Shown here in pieces: positions 51,143 through 59,558 of a stretch of DNA of 63,458 nt. The DNA comes from Acidobacteriaceae bacterium (GTDB lineage Bacteria; Acidobacteriota; Terriglobia; Terriglobales; Acidobacteriaceae). Every line of letters begins with the position of its first letter. Position 1 is the first letter of the stretch. The notes under the pieces are model-generated. The model ran no database searches and was not told the origin of the DNA. It saw only the letters and a list, made by a program, of their open reading frames with translations. The stretch spans positions 1-63,458 of the forward strand of contig DAHUXR010000011.1 of assembly GCA_027307045.1 (NCBI GenBank), written 5' to 3'. A program made the translations under genes and the position numbers.

Positions 51143-52243
51143 TCAGGTTGTTGCTTCCTCTTCTGCCATGTTGACCTCGGCCTGGGTATGCCGGGGAAAC
51201 TCAAAAACGCACTCGCGCGGCTTTTTATCCAGGCGCAATCCCTGGTATATGGGCGCTCTCATTTTAATTCCGCCGCGCTCGCCTTCATGTGTCCATTCAG
51301 AGAATTTGATTTCCGCCACCAACTCCGGCTTGATCCAATGCGGCTTGCGCGTGCTTTCAATCTTTTCGCCAAACGGATTCTTGTCCGTCTCCAGCGCGTG
51401 CAGTTTCTTCCACAGCGCCGCATGCGTCGATCCGGTAAAGCCGCTGCCTGCATTGCCCACATGAACCAGCTTGCCGTTTTCGTCATACAGCCCAAGCACG
51501 ATGGACCCAAAATTTTCCCGCGATCCTTTGGGATCGGTATATCCGGCAATCACACATTCCTGCCGCCGCGTGATCTTGATCTTTAGCCACTCGCGCGAGC
51601 GCTTCTGCACATACGATCCCGTTCGCAGCTTGGCCACAATTCCTTCAAGACCTTTGTCGCGCGCGACAGTAAAGAGTGCCGTGCCTTGTTCCGGGTAATG
51701 GTCTGAGTAGCGCAGAAAACCTTTGTCTGCCGGAATCGCTTGCTCAAGAAGCGCTTTACGCTGCTCCAGTGGCGCAGCCATCAGGCTATGTCCGTTCAGA
51801 TAGAGCAAGTCAAACGCATAATAAACAATAGGCAGAGAGCGATTGCGCGGACCACGTGTGCCCGGGCTGGTCATGCCGGTGCGCTGCTGCATCAGGCTGA
51901 AAGACGGACGGCCTTCGTCATCTAAGGCCACCACTTCGCCATCAAGGATTGCATTCTCCACCGGCAAGTCTTGCATTGCCTGTGCGATCTCAGGGAACTC
52001 GCCGGTCAGTTCATTCTGGTTGCGTGAAACCAGCCGCGCCCGGCCATCGCTGATGAACGCTACGGCACGATAGCCGTCCCACTTGACCTCGTAAAGCCAT
52101 TGCGGATCGTCGAAAGGCTCTTCCACCAGCGTGGCCAGCATGGGATGAATTTCCCGCGGCATGGCGCCGCGACGAATGTTCGGTGTCTCCGCCAGCAGCT
52201 TATCCAGGTTTTCTGCGATTACTTTCTTAGGCTGCGCGCTCAC
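51143..52243 (-). CDS. ATP-dependent DNA ligase (LigD ligase domain, stand-alone)
   Basis: The 366-residue ligase corresponds to the ligase part of bacterial LigD, the non-homologous end-joining enzyme. The nucleotidyl-transferase lysine is in [13 protein letters not shown] (motif I, near residue 54), followed by [11 protein letters not shown] (motif Ia), [17 protein letters not shown] (motif III), [15 protein letters not shown] (IV) and [16 protein letters not shown] (V); an OB-fold makes the rest. It is coupled to a 3'-phosphoesterase gene through a GTGA overlap. No Ku gene and no LigD polymerase domain are in the window. Confidence 0.93.
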   Translation of the reverse strand: MSAQPKKVIAENLDKLLAETPNIRRGAMPREIHPMLATLVEEPFDDPQWLYEVKWDGYRAVAFISDGRARLVSRNQNELTGEFPEIAQAMQDLPVENAILDGEVVALDDEGRPSFSLMQQRTGMTSPGTRGPRNRSLPIVYYAFDLLYLNGHSLMAAPLEQRKALLEQAIPADKGFLRYSDHYPEQGTALFTVARDKGLEGIVAKLRTGSYVQKRSREWLKIKITRRQECVIAGYTDPKGSRENFGSIVLGLYDENGKLVHVGNAGSGFTGSTHAALWKKLHALETDKNPFGEKIESTRKPHWIKPELVAEIKFSEWTHEGERGGIKMRAPIYQGLRLDKKPRECVFEFPRHTQAEVNMAEEEATT

Positions 52244-52989
52244 GCCGCCTTGCGGGTCTTTTTTTTTACGCTGGTTTTCTTCCGGGGCGTGCTGGGTGAT
52301 TTGCGCTTCTTGTTGACTTCAGGCTCTTGCTTTTGGGTTTTCCGATTACCCGATGACTGAAGCCATTCCGCGCCCTTGCGCACCGTCCTACCGCCGGCTT
52401 TGCGATTACTCTGCCATTCATCGGAGCCTTCGTCGCCCGCAATCTCGTTCAGGCTGCGCTTGGTGAGTACGGAATAATCCAGCTTGTCGATATTAAAGCC
52501 CGGCTTCATCGCGTCATCTTTTTTCTTGATCAGCAGCCACTCCGTGCCTTTCGATCCCGGACGGCGCGAACGCATCTTGGCCAGCACGAACTCGCCTTTC
52601 AGCTTTTCGCCGTTGAGCTGAAACTTCAGGTCGCCCTTGTTGAGCATGGCGTGCTCATCGCCCAGCGGCTTCCATGTGCCGGTGTCCCACACCATTACCG
52701 TACCTGCGCCGTAATTGCCTTCAGGAATTTTGCCCTCAAAATGGAAGTAGGAAACGGGATGGTCTTCCACCTGCATCGCCAGCCGCTTGTCGCCGGGGTC
52801 GAGCGATGGCCCCTTGGGCACCGCCCACGACTTCAACACTCCATCCATCTCCAGGCGGAAGTCGTAATGCAAATGCGATGCGCGATGCTTCTGCACCACA
52901 AAGCGGTGCTGCTCTTCGCGCTCCAGTTTGCCTTCAGGTTCCGGCGTCTCACTAAACCGGCGTTTTTTGTTGTATTGCTCTAAAGCCAT
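52240..52989 (-). CDS. LigD-type 3'-phosphoesterase (stand-alone)
   Basis: The 249-residue protein matches the phosphoesterase domain of LigD, which cleans 3' ends before joining: [20 protein letters not shown] (catalytic histidines), [35 protein letters not shown] and [15 protein letters not shown] lysine- and arginine-rich C-terminal tail of about 75 residues (ending [13 protein letters not shown]) probably binds DNA. The ATG at 52989 begins [10 protein letters not shown], usual for the family; the frame is open 39 codons further. It precedes the ligase gene with a four-base overlap. Confidence 0.92.
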   Translation of the reverse strand: MALEQYNKKRRFSETPEPEGKLEREEQHRFVVQKHRASHLHYDFRLEMDGVLKSWAVPKGPSLDPGDKRLAMQVEDHPVSYFHFEGKIPEGNYGAGTVMVWDTGTWKPLGDEHAMLNKGDLKFQLNGEKLKGEFVLAKMRSRRPGSKGTEWLLIKKKDDAMKPGFNIDKLDYSVLTKRSLNEIAGDEGSDEWQSNRKAGGRTVRKGAEWLQSSGNRKTQKQEPEVNKKRKSPSTPRKKTSVKKKTRKAA

Positions 52990-53078
52990 AGAAGTTTTGA
53001 TGCGCGTGCCTGGCCGCGTTCTGGCTAACTCTGAATCCCTGTGAAACAATTGCGCTTCTAATTGTACGGGAGAAAAAG

Positions 53079-53759
53079 ATGGCAAAACCTGCCGCAGAGA
53101 AACCATTCAGCCAGGCCGTAAAGGAGCGCCGAGCCACACCCAGCTTTGAAAATGTCCCCATTCACAGCGCAGATCTTGAAAAAATTATCCGTATCGGACT
53201 GGAAGCGCCCAGCGGCTATAACATTCAACCGTGGCGCTTTGTGGTGGTGCGCGATCCTGAGCAGAAAAAGAAGCTGCGCGCGGCCGCTTTCGGGCAGCCC
53301 AAAATTGAGCAGGCCAGCGCGGTGATTGTCGCCTGCGGCGATCCCCTGGGATGGAAAGATGGCGACCTGGAAGAAATGCTGCGCATCAGCGCGCAACACG
53401 GCTTCAATGATCCCGCGGAGCAGGAAAAGATCCTCAAAACAGTCACTGGATTCCTGGGTGGACCCGCCGGAAAAGCCGCCGGCATTGAGCCGACGTTCGA
53501 CCTATGGGCCAACCGGCAGACCATGATCGCTTTCACCACCATGATGTGGGCTGCGGAAACCATGGGTTATGACACCGCGCCCATGGAAGGTTTCATGGAA
53601 GACCAGGTAAAAGCTCTGCTGAAAATTCCGGAGCGCGTCCGCGTGGTTGCTCTGCTTGCCGTTGGACGGCTAAAAGGCAAAGACAAACTTTATGCCGGAA
53701 GATTCGAGCCCGCGCGCGCCGTGTTTGCGGATACATGGGGAAAGAGCATTGAGTTCTGA
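53079..53759 (+). CDS. nitroreductase family protein
   Basis: The 226-residue flavoenzyme has the FMN-binding opening [15 protein letters not shown], the characteristic [16 protein letters not shown] loop, and a C-terminal [13 protein letters not shown] strand. It would use NAD(P)H to reduce nitro compounds, quinones or other acceptors. GGAGAAAA precedes the ATG. It starts 90 bases from the divergent phosphoesterase gene. Confidence 0.92.
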   Translation: MAKPAAEKPFSQAVKERRATPSFENVPIHSADLEKIIRIGLEAPSGYNIQPWRFVVVRDPEQKKKLRAAAFGQPKIEQASAVIVACGDPLGWKDGDLEEMLRISAQHGFNDPAEQEKILKTVTGFLGGPAGKAAGIEPTFDLWANRQTMIAFTTMMWAAETMGYDTAPMEGFMEDQVKALLKIPERVRVVALLAVGRLKGKDKLYAGRFEPARAVFADTWGKSIEF

Positions 53760-53849
53760 CCGGGAAGAATCCTACCGCGGATTGACGCGGATGAACGCGG
53801 ATCGAGATTACAAAAGAAAGAAGAGCCCCTTTAAGGGGCGAAGATAAAA

Positions 53850-54191
53850 ATGGAATTTTCTACGGAACGTATCATCAAACTTGCCGACGCGCACGATTCC
53901 ATTCCCACGCGCGACGGAAAACTTTACGCCGAACTCTTCCGCCATGGCACCTTGACGGTTGAAATCTACGCCCCCAAAGGAACTGATCTGCAACAACCGC
54001 ACACGCGCGATGAGCTTTATATCGTTGTTGCCGGCCGAGGCTGGTTTTCCGTGGAGGGCCGACGCTTTCAGTTTGGCCCAGGTGATGCGCTGTTTGCGGC
54101 AGCGGGGGAAGATCATCGGTTTGAGGATTTCACTGAAGACCTGCTGACCTGGGTGGTCTTCTACGGGCCTGAAGGCGGTGAACGTGCGTAG
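53850..54191 (+). CDS. cupin domain protein
   Basis: A 113-residue single-domain cupin: metal-binding motif 1 in PHTRDELYIVVAGRGWFSV (histidine and glutamate) and motif 2 in FGPGDALFAAAGEDHRF (histidine). The N-terminal DGKLYAELFRHGTLTVEIY region is typical of short cupins of unknown function. Upstream, GGGGCGAAG can serve as ribosome binding site. It overlaps the next gene by 14 bases, so the two are likely coupled. The upstream 90 bases contain the ACGCGGAT-rich tract also common in such intergenic DNA. Confidence 0.88.
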   Translation: MEFSTERIIKLADAHDSIPTRDGKLYAELFRHGTLTVEIYAPKGTDLQQPHTRDELYIVVAGRGWFSVEGRRFQFGPGDALFAAAGEDHRFEDFTEDLLTWVVFYGPEGGERA

Positions 54192-54642
54192 CTGCGCGAC
54201 AGCAATTTTCATTGCGCTGCTCTTTTGTATGATTCTGCGGGCGCAGGATAAGCCGCAACCGCGGGCGGCCCCATCGGCATTTGACGCGCAAGCTGCTTCA
54301 CGTATGCTCCTGCAACTCAGCGAATCATTGCAAGGGCAGAGCCAGAAACACTTCCTTGAGCTGTTCGACCTTTCCCGAATGAAAGATGGCGCGTTGTTCA
54401 GGCAGCAGGTCAGTTCTTTTTTTTCCAAGACCATATCCATACGGCTGCACATGAATCTGGGGGATACATCTGTGGACGGCGACAAGGCGACAGTGGCCGT
54501 TGACGCCGAGATGGAAGCCGAACCGGCCGCGGGCGGAGCTATCACCCGCAGAAATGAGCGGCTGACCTTTGCTGTTGCCCGAGTGGGAGACAAGTGGAAG
54601 TTTGTTGAGGTGCAGCCGCGATCCTTCTTCTCGCTGGAGTAG
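54178..54642 (+). CDS. exported small protein, NTF2/SnoaL-like fold likely
   Basis: The 154-residue protein starts at GTG 54178 inside the cupin gene, has a signal peptide (TAIFIALLFCMILRAQ) and a domain with helices then strands: ASRMLLQLSESLQGQSQKHF, RLHMNLGDTSVDGDKATVAV and a closing KWKFVEVQPRSFF. This layout fits NTF2-like domains, where the last strands measure a pocket. No active-site residues can be named. It is co-translated with the cupin. Confidence 0.7.
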   Translation: MNVRSCATAIFIALLFCMILRAQDKPQPRAAPSAFDAQAASRMLLQLSESLQGQSQKHFLELFDLSRMKDGALFRQQVSSFFSKTISIRLHMNLGDTSVDGDKATVAVDAEMEAEPAAGGAITRRNERLTFAVARVGDKWKFVEVQPRSFFSLE

Positions 54643-54686
54643 GTTTTCGCTGCAATGAAAACTAAAGCAACTTACTTTTTGCTGCC

Positions 54687-55151
54687 ATGAAAACTGGAGA
54701 AAGAACGCCGCAATCGACGACGCGTGAATACCCTGATCGTCCTATCGTTGGCGTGGGCACGGTCATCATCGATCAAGGACGTGTCCTGCTGGTCAAGCGC
54801 GGAAGCCCGCCGCTGCTGGGAGAGTGGTCGCTGCCCGGAGGCGTTGTCGAACTGGGAGAAACGCTGCGCGCCGCTGTCGAGCGTGAAGCGCTGGAAGAGA
54901 CAGGATTGATCGTGAAAGCCGGTGAAGTCCTTGAAGTTCTGGACCGCATCATCCCCGGCAAAGATGCCGCGCCGCAATATCACTATGTGCTGATTGATTT
55001 CCTGTGCGCGATGCAAGGTGGTGAACTGCGCGCCGGTGGCGATGCCGCGGACGTTAAATGGGCGAGTGAGAGTGATCTGGAGAAATTCAAGCTGGAGCGT
55101 TTAGCGCTGGACGTGATCAGAAAAGCGTTCTTAGCCGCGAATTCTCTCTGA
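54687..55151 (+). CDS. Nudix hydrolase
   Basis: The 154-residue protein has a full Nudix box, GGVVELGETLRAAVEREALE-ETGLIV, matching Gx5Ex7REUxEExGU, preceded by GVGTVIIDQGRVLLVKRGSP. Such enzymes hydrolyse nucleoside diphosphates linked to another group; ADP-ribose or oxidised nucleotides are typical substrates, but this one is not assignable. The ATG is 44 bases after the upstream gene and has no strong ribosome binding site. Confidence 0.93.
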   Translation: MKTGERTPQSTTREYPDRPIVGVGTVIIDQGRVLLVKRGSPPLLGEWSLPGGVVELGETLRAAVEREALEETGLIVKAGEVLEVLDRIIPGKDAAPQYHYVLIDFLCAMQGGELRAGGDAADVKWASESDLEKFKLERLALDVIRKAFLAANSL

Positions 55152-55431
55152 GATTCCGAATTCCACGGCTGAGGAACGCTACAGCAAACCACTGGCGAGA
55201 TGTGCAGGTATATCGGAGAGACTCTGCCCGACTATTCTGAGTTTTCAAATTCCATTCGTCCGCTTGTTCAGGTACACCATGGATGCAGAACAGCGAATGA
55301 CAGTGCTGAATGAGACCGTGGACTTCTACAGCCAGTATTCCCAATCTGCCCCAAAATAATACGGCTGTTTACTTTCAGCGCGGCTTTGTTAGCATCGGTG
55401 AAACATTAATGCCCCGAAAGATGACCGCAAA
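55152..55431. other. 280-base gap, nothing recognised
   Basis: I see no gene, terminator or repeat between the Nudix and metallophosphoesterase genes. A short open frame in 55310-55549 overlaps the next gene in another frame and is not protein-like. Confidence 0.4.
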
Positions 55432-56190
55432 ATGCGAGTTTTTGCCTTATCGGATATTCATATTGACTACAGCGCAAACGCCATGTGGATCGCAAACTTA
55501 TCCATTGCTGAATATAAGGATGACGTCCTCATCCTTGCCGGCGACGTGACTGATATCCAGAAGCTGCTTGATTGGGGCCTCAGCATTCTCACAAAGCGGT
55601 TCAAGAAGGTCTTGTTCGTTCCGGGAAACCACGAATTGTGGGTGATGCGTGAAAACCGTGAACAGAATTCACTGCAGAAGTTCGACGACGTATGTGCAGT
55701 GGTTGAATCCACCGGAGCTTCCATGCAGGCATTTCACGAACGCGGTGTTTCGATCATTCCCCTGCTCGGATGGTACGACTATTCCTTTGGCGAGCCGAGC
55801 GAAGAACTTCGTGCAGTGTGGATGGACTACCACTCCTGCCGCTGGCCAACCGGCTTTGCGGACCGGGATATTGCGGCGCACTTTGCGGCTTTCAATGACG
55901 AACAGAGCAGCATTGCAGGCGGCAAAGTCATCACTTTCTCGCACTTTTTGCCTCGCATTGATCTCATGCCGGAATTCATTCCGAGCGCCCAGAGGTTCCT
56001 GTATCCGGTCCTGGGTTCGGTGCACCTTGAGCGCCAGTTGCGCAGGCTCAACTCTGGCATTCACGTCTACGGACATAGCCATGTGAATCGCCAGGTGGAG
56101 ATCGATGGCGTTTTGTACATCAACAATGCTTTCGGCTATCCGACCGAAACCAGGACGTTGAAGCAATTGATGTGTATCTACGAGGGCTAA
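55432..56190 (+). CDS. metallophosphoesterase (calcineurin-like)
   Basis: The 252-residue cytoplasmic phosphoesterase has the dimetal motifs ALSDIHIDYS, LILAGDVTD, FVPGNHELWVMR, a histidine in TFSHFLPRIDL and the closing GHSHVNRQVEIDG. Substrate unknown. The start ATGCGAGTTTTTGCC is fixed by the first motif strand; no clear ribosome binding site precedes it. A second, exported phosphoesterase lies 250 bases downstream. Confidence 0.92.
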   Translation: MRVFALSDIHIDYSANAMWIANLSIAEYKDDVLILAGDVTDIQKLLDWGLSILTKRFKKVLFVPGNHELWVMRENREQNSLQKFDDVCAVVESTGASMQAFHERGVSIIPLLGWYDYSFGEPSEELRAVWMDYHSCRWPTGFADRDIAAHFAAFNDEQSSIAGGKVITFSHFLPRIDLMPEFIPSAQRFLYPVLGSVHLERQLRRLNSGIHVYGHSHVNRQVEIDGVLYINNAFGYPTETRTLKQLMCIYEG

Positions 56191-56261
56191 ACAGCGGGGG
56201 ATCCCAACCCATCTTTACCCTTATTGAGCATTAGCAGAGCGCCAAAGCCGGTCGTCATCCC

Positions 56262-56441
56262 ATGCTGCTGCATCTTAAGCATGACCTGCCGCTGCAATCG
56301 ACTCCGCCGACGCTGCTGAAGAACCTGCCGCCACTTCCCAAAGACCTTCAATATCGGATCGTGGGATCAGCGCTGGTGCTCTATGACATGGCGTCCGGCC
56401 TGATTGTGGACTTTATTCCTGGAGCGGTACCGGCAGCATGA
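56262..56441 (+). CDS. short ORF coupled to the exported phosphoesterase
   Basis: A 59-residue frame from ATG 56262 ends with LPKDLQYRIVGSALVLYDMA and SGLIVDFIPGAVPAA, which reads as genuine protein: two strands ending in a conserved-looking VDF-P pattern seen at the end of some larger proteins. Its TGA overlaps the next gene's ATG as ATGA. It lacks a signal peptide and has no good ribosome binding site, so it may be the 3' remnant of a longer gene that now leads into the phosphoesterase. Confidence 0.45.
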   Translation: MLLHLKHDLPLQSTPPTLLKNLPPLPKDLQYRIVGSALVLYDMASGLIVDFIPGAVPAA

Positions 56442-57364
56442 AACAAAGCAGAGTAGCGATCTACAGGCACATGGTGTTGCTTGTCGCAACGCTGGCGGTG
56501 GCGTTGGTGGGACACGTGCGCGTGGCCCAGGCAGATCCAGGGGCAGTAGTATCGCAAGCGGAGTCCGCGGGCAAGCTTGATATCAGAATTCCGCTGCGGG
56601 ACAAATCAGTGCGATTTGCGGTGATTGGGGACAGCGGGACCGGCGCACGCGCGCAATATGAAGTGGCGCAAATGATGGAAGCCTACCGGCAAGCTACGAA
56701 ATTCGATTTCGTGATCATGCTGGGCGACAACATTTACGGCAGCCACTCGCCAAGGGATTTTGTTAAAAAATTCGAGCAGCCTTACAAGCCCCTGCTGGAT
56801 GCCGGGGTTAAATTCTATGCGTCGCTGGGAAATCATGACGATCCCGACGACGAAAGGCTCTACAAACCATTCAACATGGGGGGTGAACGCTATTATGCGT
56901 TTCGCAAAGGCGAGGCCGCATTCTTCGCGCTGGACAGCAATTACATGGATCCCAGACAGCTCAGCTGGCTCGACCAGAACCTGAAGAACTCACAGGGCAC
57001 CTGGAAAATCTGTTTCTTCCACCATCCTTTATATAACGATGGCCGGCATCATGGCGCTGACGCTGATTTGCGCACGCAGGTGCTTCCGCTCTTCGAACGC
57101 TACGGCGTGAACGCCGTGTTCTCAGGACATGAGCACGTGTACCAGAGAATCAAGCCGGAAAATAACATCTACTACTTTGTTCTGGGCAATTCCGGCAAGC
57201 TGATGACGCATGACTTTGGCGAGGCCAGGGAGAGAGTGAAAGGATTTGATTCTGACCAGAGTTTCATGTTGGTGGAAATTGCCGGGGACAAGCTTTATTT
57301 CCAGACAATTTCACGGAGTGGCGAAACCATTGATTCCGGCGAACTGCCGCGAATTCATCAATAG
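56438..57364 (+). CDS. exported metallophosphoesterase (purple acid phosphatase-like)
   Basis: The 308-residue protein has a signal peptide (residues 9-31, ending VAQA). The calcineurin-type metal site is clear: FAVIGDSGTGARAQYEV, IMLGDNIYG, SLGNHDDPDDE, CFFHHPLYNDG and FSGHEHVYQRIKP. The GNHD and GHEHxYxR pattern is that of purple acid phosphatase-like enzymes; a role in periplasmic phosphate release is plausible. Its ATG overlaps the stop of the short frame at 56262-56441. It ends before a two-way terminator. Confidence 0.92.
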   Translation: MKQSRVAIYRHMVLLVATLAVALVGHVRVAQADPGAVVSQAESAGKLDIRIPLRDKSVRFAVIGDSGTGARAQYEVAQMMEAYRQATKFDFVIMLGDNIYGSHSPRDFVKKFEQPYKPLLDAGVKFYASLGNHDDPDDERLYKPFNMGGERYYAFRKGEAAFFALDSNYMDPRQLSWLDQNLKNSQGTWKICFFHHPLYNDGRHHGADADLRTQVLPLFERYGVNAVFSGHEHVYQRIKPENNIYYFVLGNSGKLMTHDFGEARERVKGFDSDQSFMLVEIAGDKLYFQTISRSGETIDSGELPRIHQ

Positions 57365-57388
57365 AACGTTTGCAGCTATTTTTTAGAA

Positions 57389-57427
57389 AGCCAATGGCCA
57401 TCATCTATATATGGCCAATGGCTTTTA
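57389..57427. terminator. bidirectional intrinsic terminator
   Basis: AGCCAATGGCCAT and ATGGCCAATGGCT form a 13-base stem with one mismatch and a short AT-rich loop. On the plus strand TTTTATTT follows; on the minus strand TTTCTAAAAAATAG follows. It separates the convergent phosphoesterase and PpiC genes; the PpiC stop (57425) lies in its edge. Confidence 0.8.
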
Positions 57428-58558
57428 TTTCGGCGATACAGGTTGTTGCGCCGGATTTCCAGTTGACGTGCCTGGTGTTGGAGTTCCCGGGGTAATGGCC
57501 TTGGGATAAAGTGCATCCGATGACTGGGGATTTCGAAGAACCAGGCCGCCCGCTCTGCCGGTGGGACCAAAAAACTGCTCATTGAGTTCCGGATGTATGT
57601 TGCCGGTGACGGCCTTAAGCGCAATTTCCATATTTTTCTGGTGGAGATCGCGCACAATTTCGGCTTTCACAAATTCAACGGGAATGGTATCGCGGCTGCG
57701 AAGCTTATAAATATTCATTCCGGACATTTCATTTTCAAGCTTGGTGACTTCACCCGGCTTCAAAGCGAGCAGGTCCTTTTCAATCGCGGCAGGCAGGCCG
57801 CCTCTGCGCTTGATGCCAAGATCGGTCTTTGGAGGAGAGGGAAGAGAGAGGGTTTTATAGACTTCATCCTGAAGCTTTTGTGTTTCCTCACCCCGTGCTG
57901 CGCGATCATGAATGTCATTGGCCATTTGCTGGAATTTCTTCGCATACTCAGCGCGCGCGGCGGGCGTGCGATTGGCGTTGATTGAAGGAATGATGATGCG
58001 CTCAACTTTGAAGGAATCGTATTTGGCGATATTTTCCTTGTAGTAGGCCTCAATCTCTTCCTGCGGCGGGTTGCTGAACTTCTCTTCAAGGGAATGGCGG
58101 TAGGAGTCCGCCAGCGCCCGGACGCGAGCTATCCTCATCAATTCCTGGAAGCGGGGATCGCTTTCCGCGCCGGCTTTTTCACCTTCATTGGCCAGGGCCA
58201 GCAACTGGGCATAGCTTTCCGCAAAACTACGCATTGCGGCCGGGTTGGATATTTGCGCCGCAAGATTCATTCCGGAGAGCATTTTGTTGAACTGCTCTTT
58301 GGTGATCACGGTCTGGCAAGACTCGGATTTGGCGGAGCCGGCTTTGGCGGAAGACGTGTCCTTGGGGCAAACACCATGAATTGTCACGACCGGGGCATTC
58401 GGGGACACATTATCGGGATTAAACGGCTGTTGCGGCACGGGAGGCGCGGGCTGCTGGGTTATCGGAATACGAGAAAGGGGTTGCGCCGGAGGAGCGACCG
58501 ATGTCTGCGCGAACGCACATGTGCCGGCCAGAAGAGTGGTAATAAAAATTCGGATCAT
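57425..58558 (-). CDS. exported PpiC/SurA-type peptidyl-prolyl isomerase-like foldase
   Basis: The 377-residue protein has a signal peptide (FITTLLAGTCAFAQ), a proline/glutamine-rich linker, a helical chaperone part (residues 85-190, with TKEQFNKMLSGMNLA and FAESYAQLLALANEGEKAG), and a C-terminal rotamase-like region (KVERIIIPSINANRTP, GIKRRGGLPAAIEKDLLAL, PVEFVKAEIV). The parvulin core is degenerate in places, so isomerase activity is uncertain; a SurA-like holdase role is likely. Start at 58558 chosen by the signal peptide, with AAGG upstream. Confidence 0.83.
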   Translation of the reverse strand: MIRIFITTLLAGTCAFAQTSVAPPAQPLSRIPITQQPAPPVPQQPFNPDNVSPNAPVVTIHGVCPKDTSSAKAGSAKSESCQTVITKEQFNKMLSGMNLAAQISNPAAMRSFAESYAQLLALANEGEKAGAESDPRFQELMRIARVRALADSYRHSLEEKFSNPPQEEIEAYYKENIAKYDSFKVERIIIPSINANRTPAARAEYAKKFQQMANDIHDRAARGEETQKLQDEVYKTLSLPSPPKTDLGIKRRGGLPAAIEKDLLALKPGEVTKLENEMSGMNIYKLRSRDTIPVEFVKAEIVRDLHQKNMEIALKAVTGNIHPELNEQFFGPTGRAGGLVLRNPQSSDALYPKAITPGTPTPGTSTGNPAQQPVSPK

Positions 58559-58811
58559 GAATGACGAGACCTTCCTCAGCAAACGATGGCAAGAAATTTG
58601 GGGGAGATGCGCTATCCTACCATATGTTGTTTTCTGATGGGGGTGTCTTCTTCCGTCCCGCATAGGCTTATAAGGCGATCACCCGATGTGACTTCCGCAC
58701 TGTTAGTGCTTTTGAGGAAGGGACAGCGGGCGAATGCGGATTTTACGCTCAGCCAAACTGCTAAAAAGTGATACAAACATCAGGAAGACCACGGAGGTCG
58801 AAGATTCACGC

Positions 58812-59396
58812 ATGAAATCTTTATTCTTACGCGCAATTTTCCCTGCTCTATTGCTTTGCCAACTGGCAGCCGCCCAGCAAAACGTGCGCACCATATTCCT
58901 GGTGCGGCACGCGGAGAAGGCCTCTGCCGCCGCAGAAGCGCCGCTAAGTGCCGAAGGGGAAAAGCGGGCAGAATGCCTGGCGACGACCCTTAAGGACGCG
59001 GGCATAAAACAGATCTATGTGACGGATGCTTTACGCACACAACAGACAGCTGCCCCACTGGCCAAAACGCTAAAAATCAAGCCCACAATTCTTCCCGCCA
59101 AGGACTCCAACGCGTTGATCAAGAACCTGGTTTATACGGGCGGCGGAAACATTCTGGTGGTGGGACACATTGACACGGTGCCCTTCGTCATCGCCCGCCT
59201 TCAGGGCGGAACAGTGGCGCCCATCGGCGAAAATGAATATGACCGATTGTTCGTGATGACTATTGCGGAAGCCGCCGGCATGCCAGCTTCGACCCTGCAC
59301 TATTGCAGCGCGGGCGCTCCCGCCAAGGCCACGCCCACACCGGCGCATCCGGCCAAGAAGAAGGCGAAGGGTGCGCCGCTGAAGAAAACCCCTTGA
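58812..59396 (+). CDS. exported histidine phosphatase (SixA/phosphoglycerate-mutase fold)
   Basis: The 194-residue protein has a signal peptide (FLRAIFPALLLCQLAAAQ), the RHG-type motif TIFLVRHAEKAS with the catalytic histidine, EGEKRAECLATTL, VTDALRTQQTAAPLA and the second catalytic histidine in ILVVGHIDTVPFVI. A basic, alanine/proline/lysine-rich tail of about 30 residues ends it. It should remove phosphate from an unknown periplasmic substrate. The ATG at 58812 fits the signal peptide; 26 further open codons upstream are excluded. Confidence 0.88.
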   Translation: MKSLFLRAIFPALLLCQLAAAQQNVRTIFLVRHAEKASAAAEAPLSAEGEKRAECLATTLKDAGIKQIYVTDALRTQQTAAPLAKTLKIKPTILPAKDSNALIKNLVYTGGGNILVVGHIDTVPFVIARLQGGTVAPIGENEYDRLFVMTIAEAAGMPASTLHYCSAGAPAKATPTPAHPAKKKAKGAPLKKTP

Positions 59397-59437
59397 TTCT
59401 GTTTGAATCCAGGCACTGGTTGATTTTACGGTGAATG

Positions 59438-59473
59438 AGAATGGCGGATCAGCTGTTGCTGACCCGCCATTCT
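59438..59473. terminator. long hairpin after the histidine phosphatase gene
   Basis: AGAATGGCGG-A-TCAGC-TGTT-GCTGA-C-CCGCCATTCT has a 15-base-pair stem with one mismatch and a four-base loop. It stands between the convergent phosphatase and DUF11 genes. Neither side has a good T-run, yet position and stability suggest transcription termination or 3'-end protection. Confidence 0.55.
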
Positions 59474-59558
59474 GCTGTCTACATCCCCGGTGGATTGAGG
59501 GATTCGGATTTGTGTTTAGAGGAACGCCGAGTGTGGATATCCGGCAGCCCTGGTTGAT

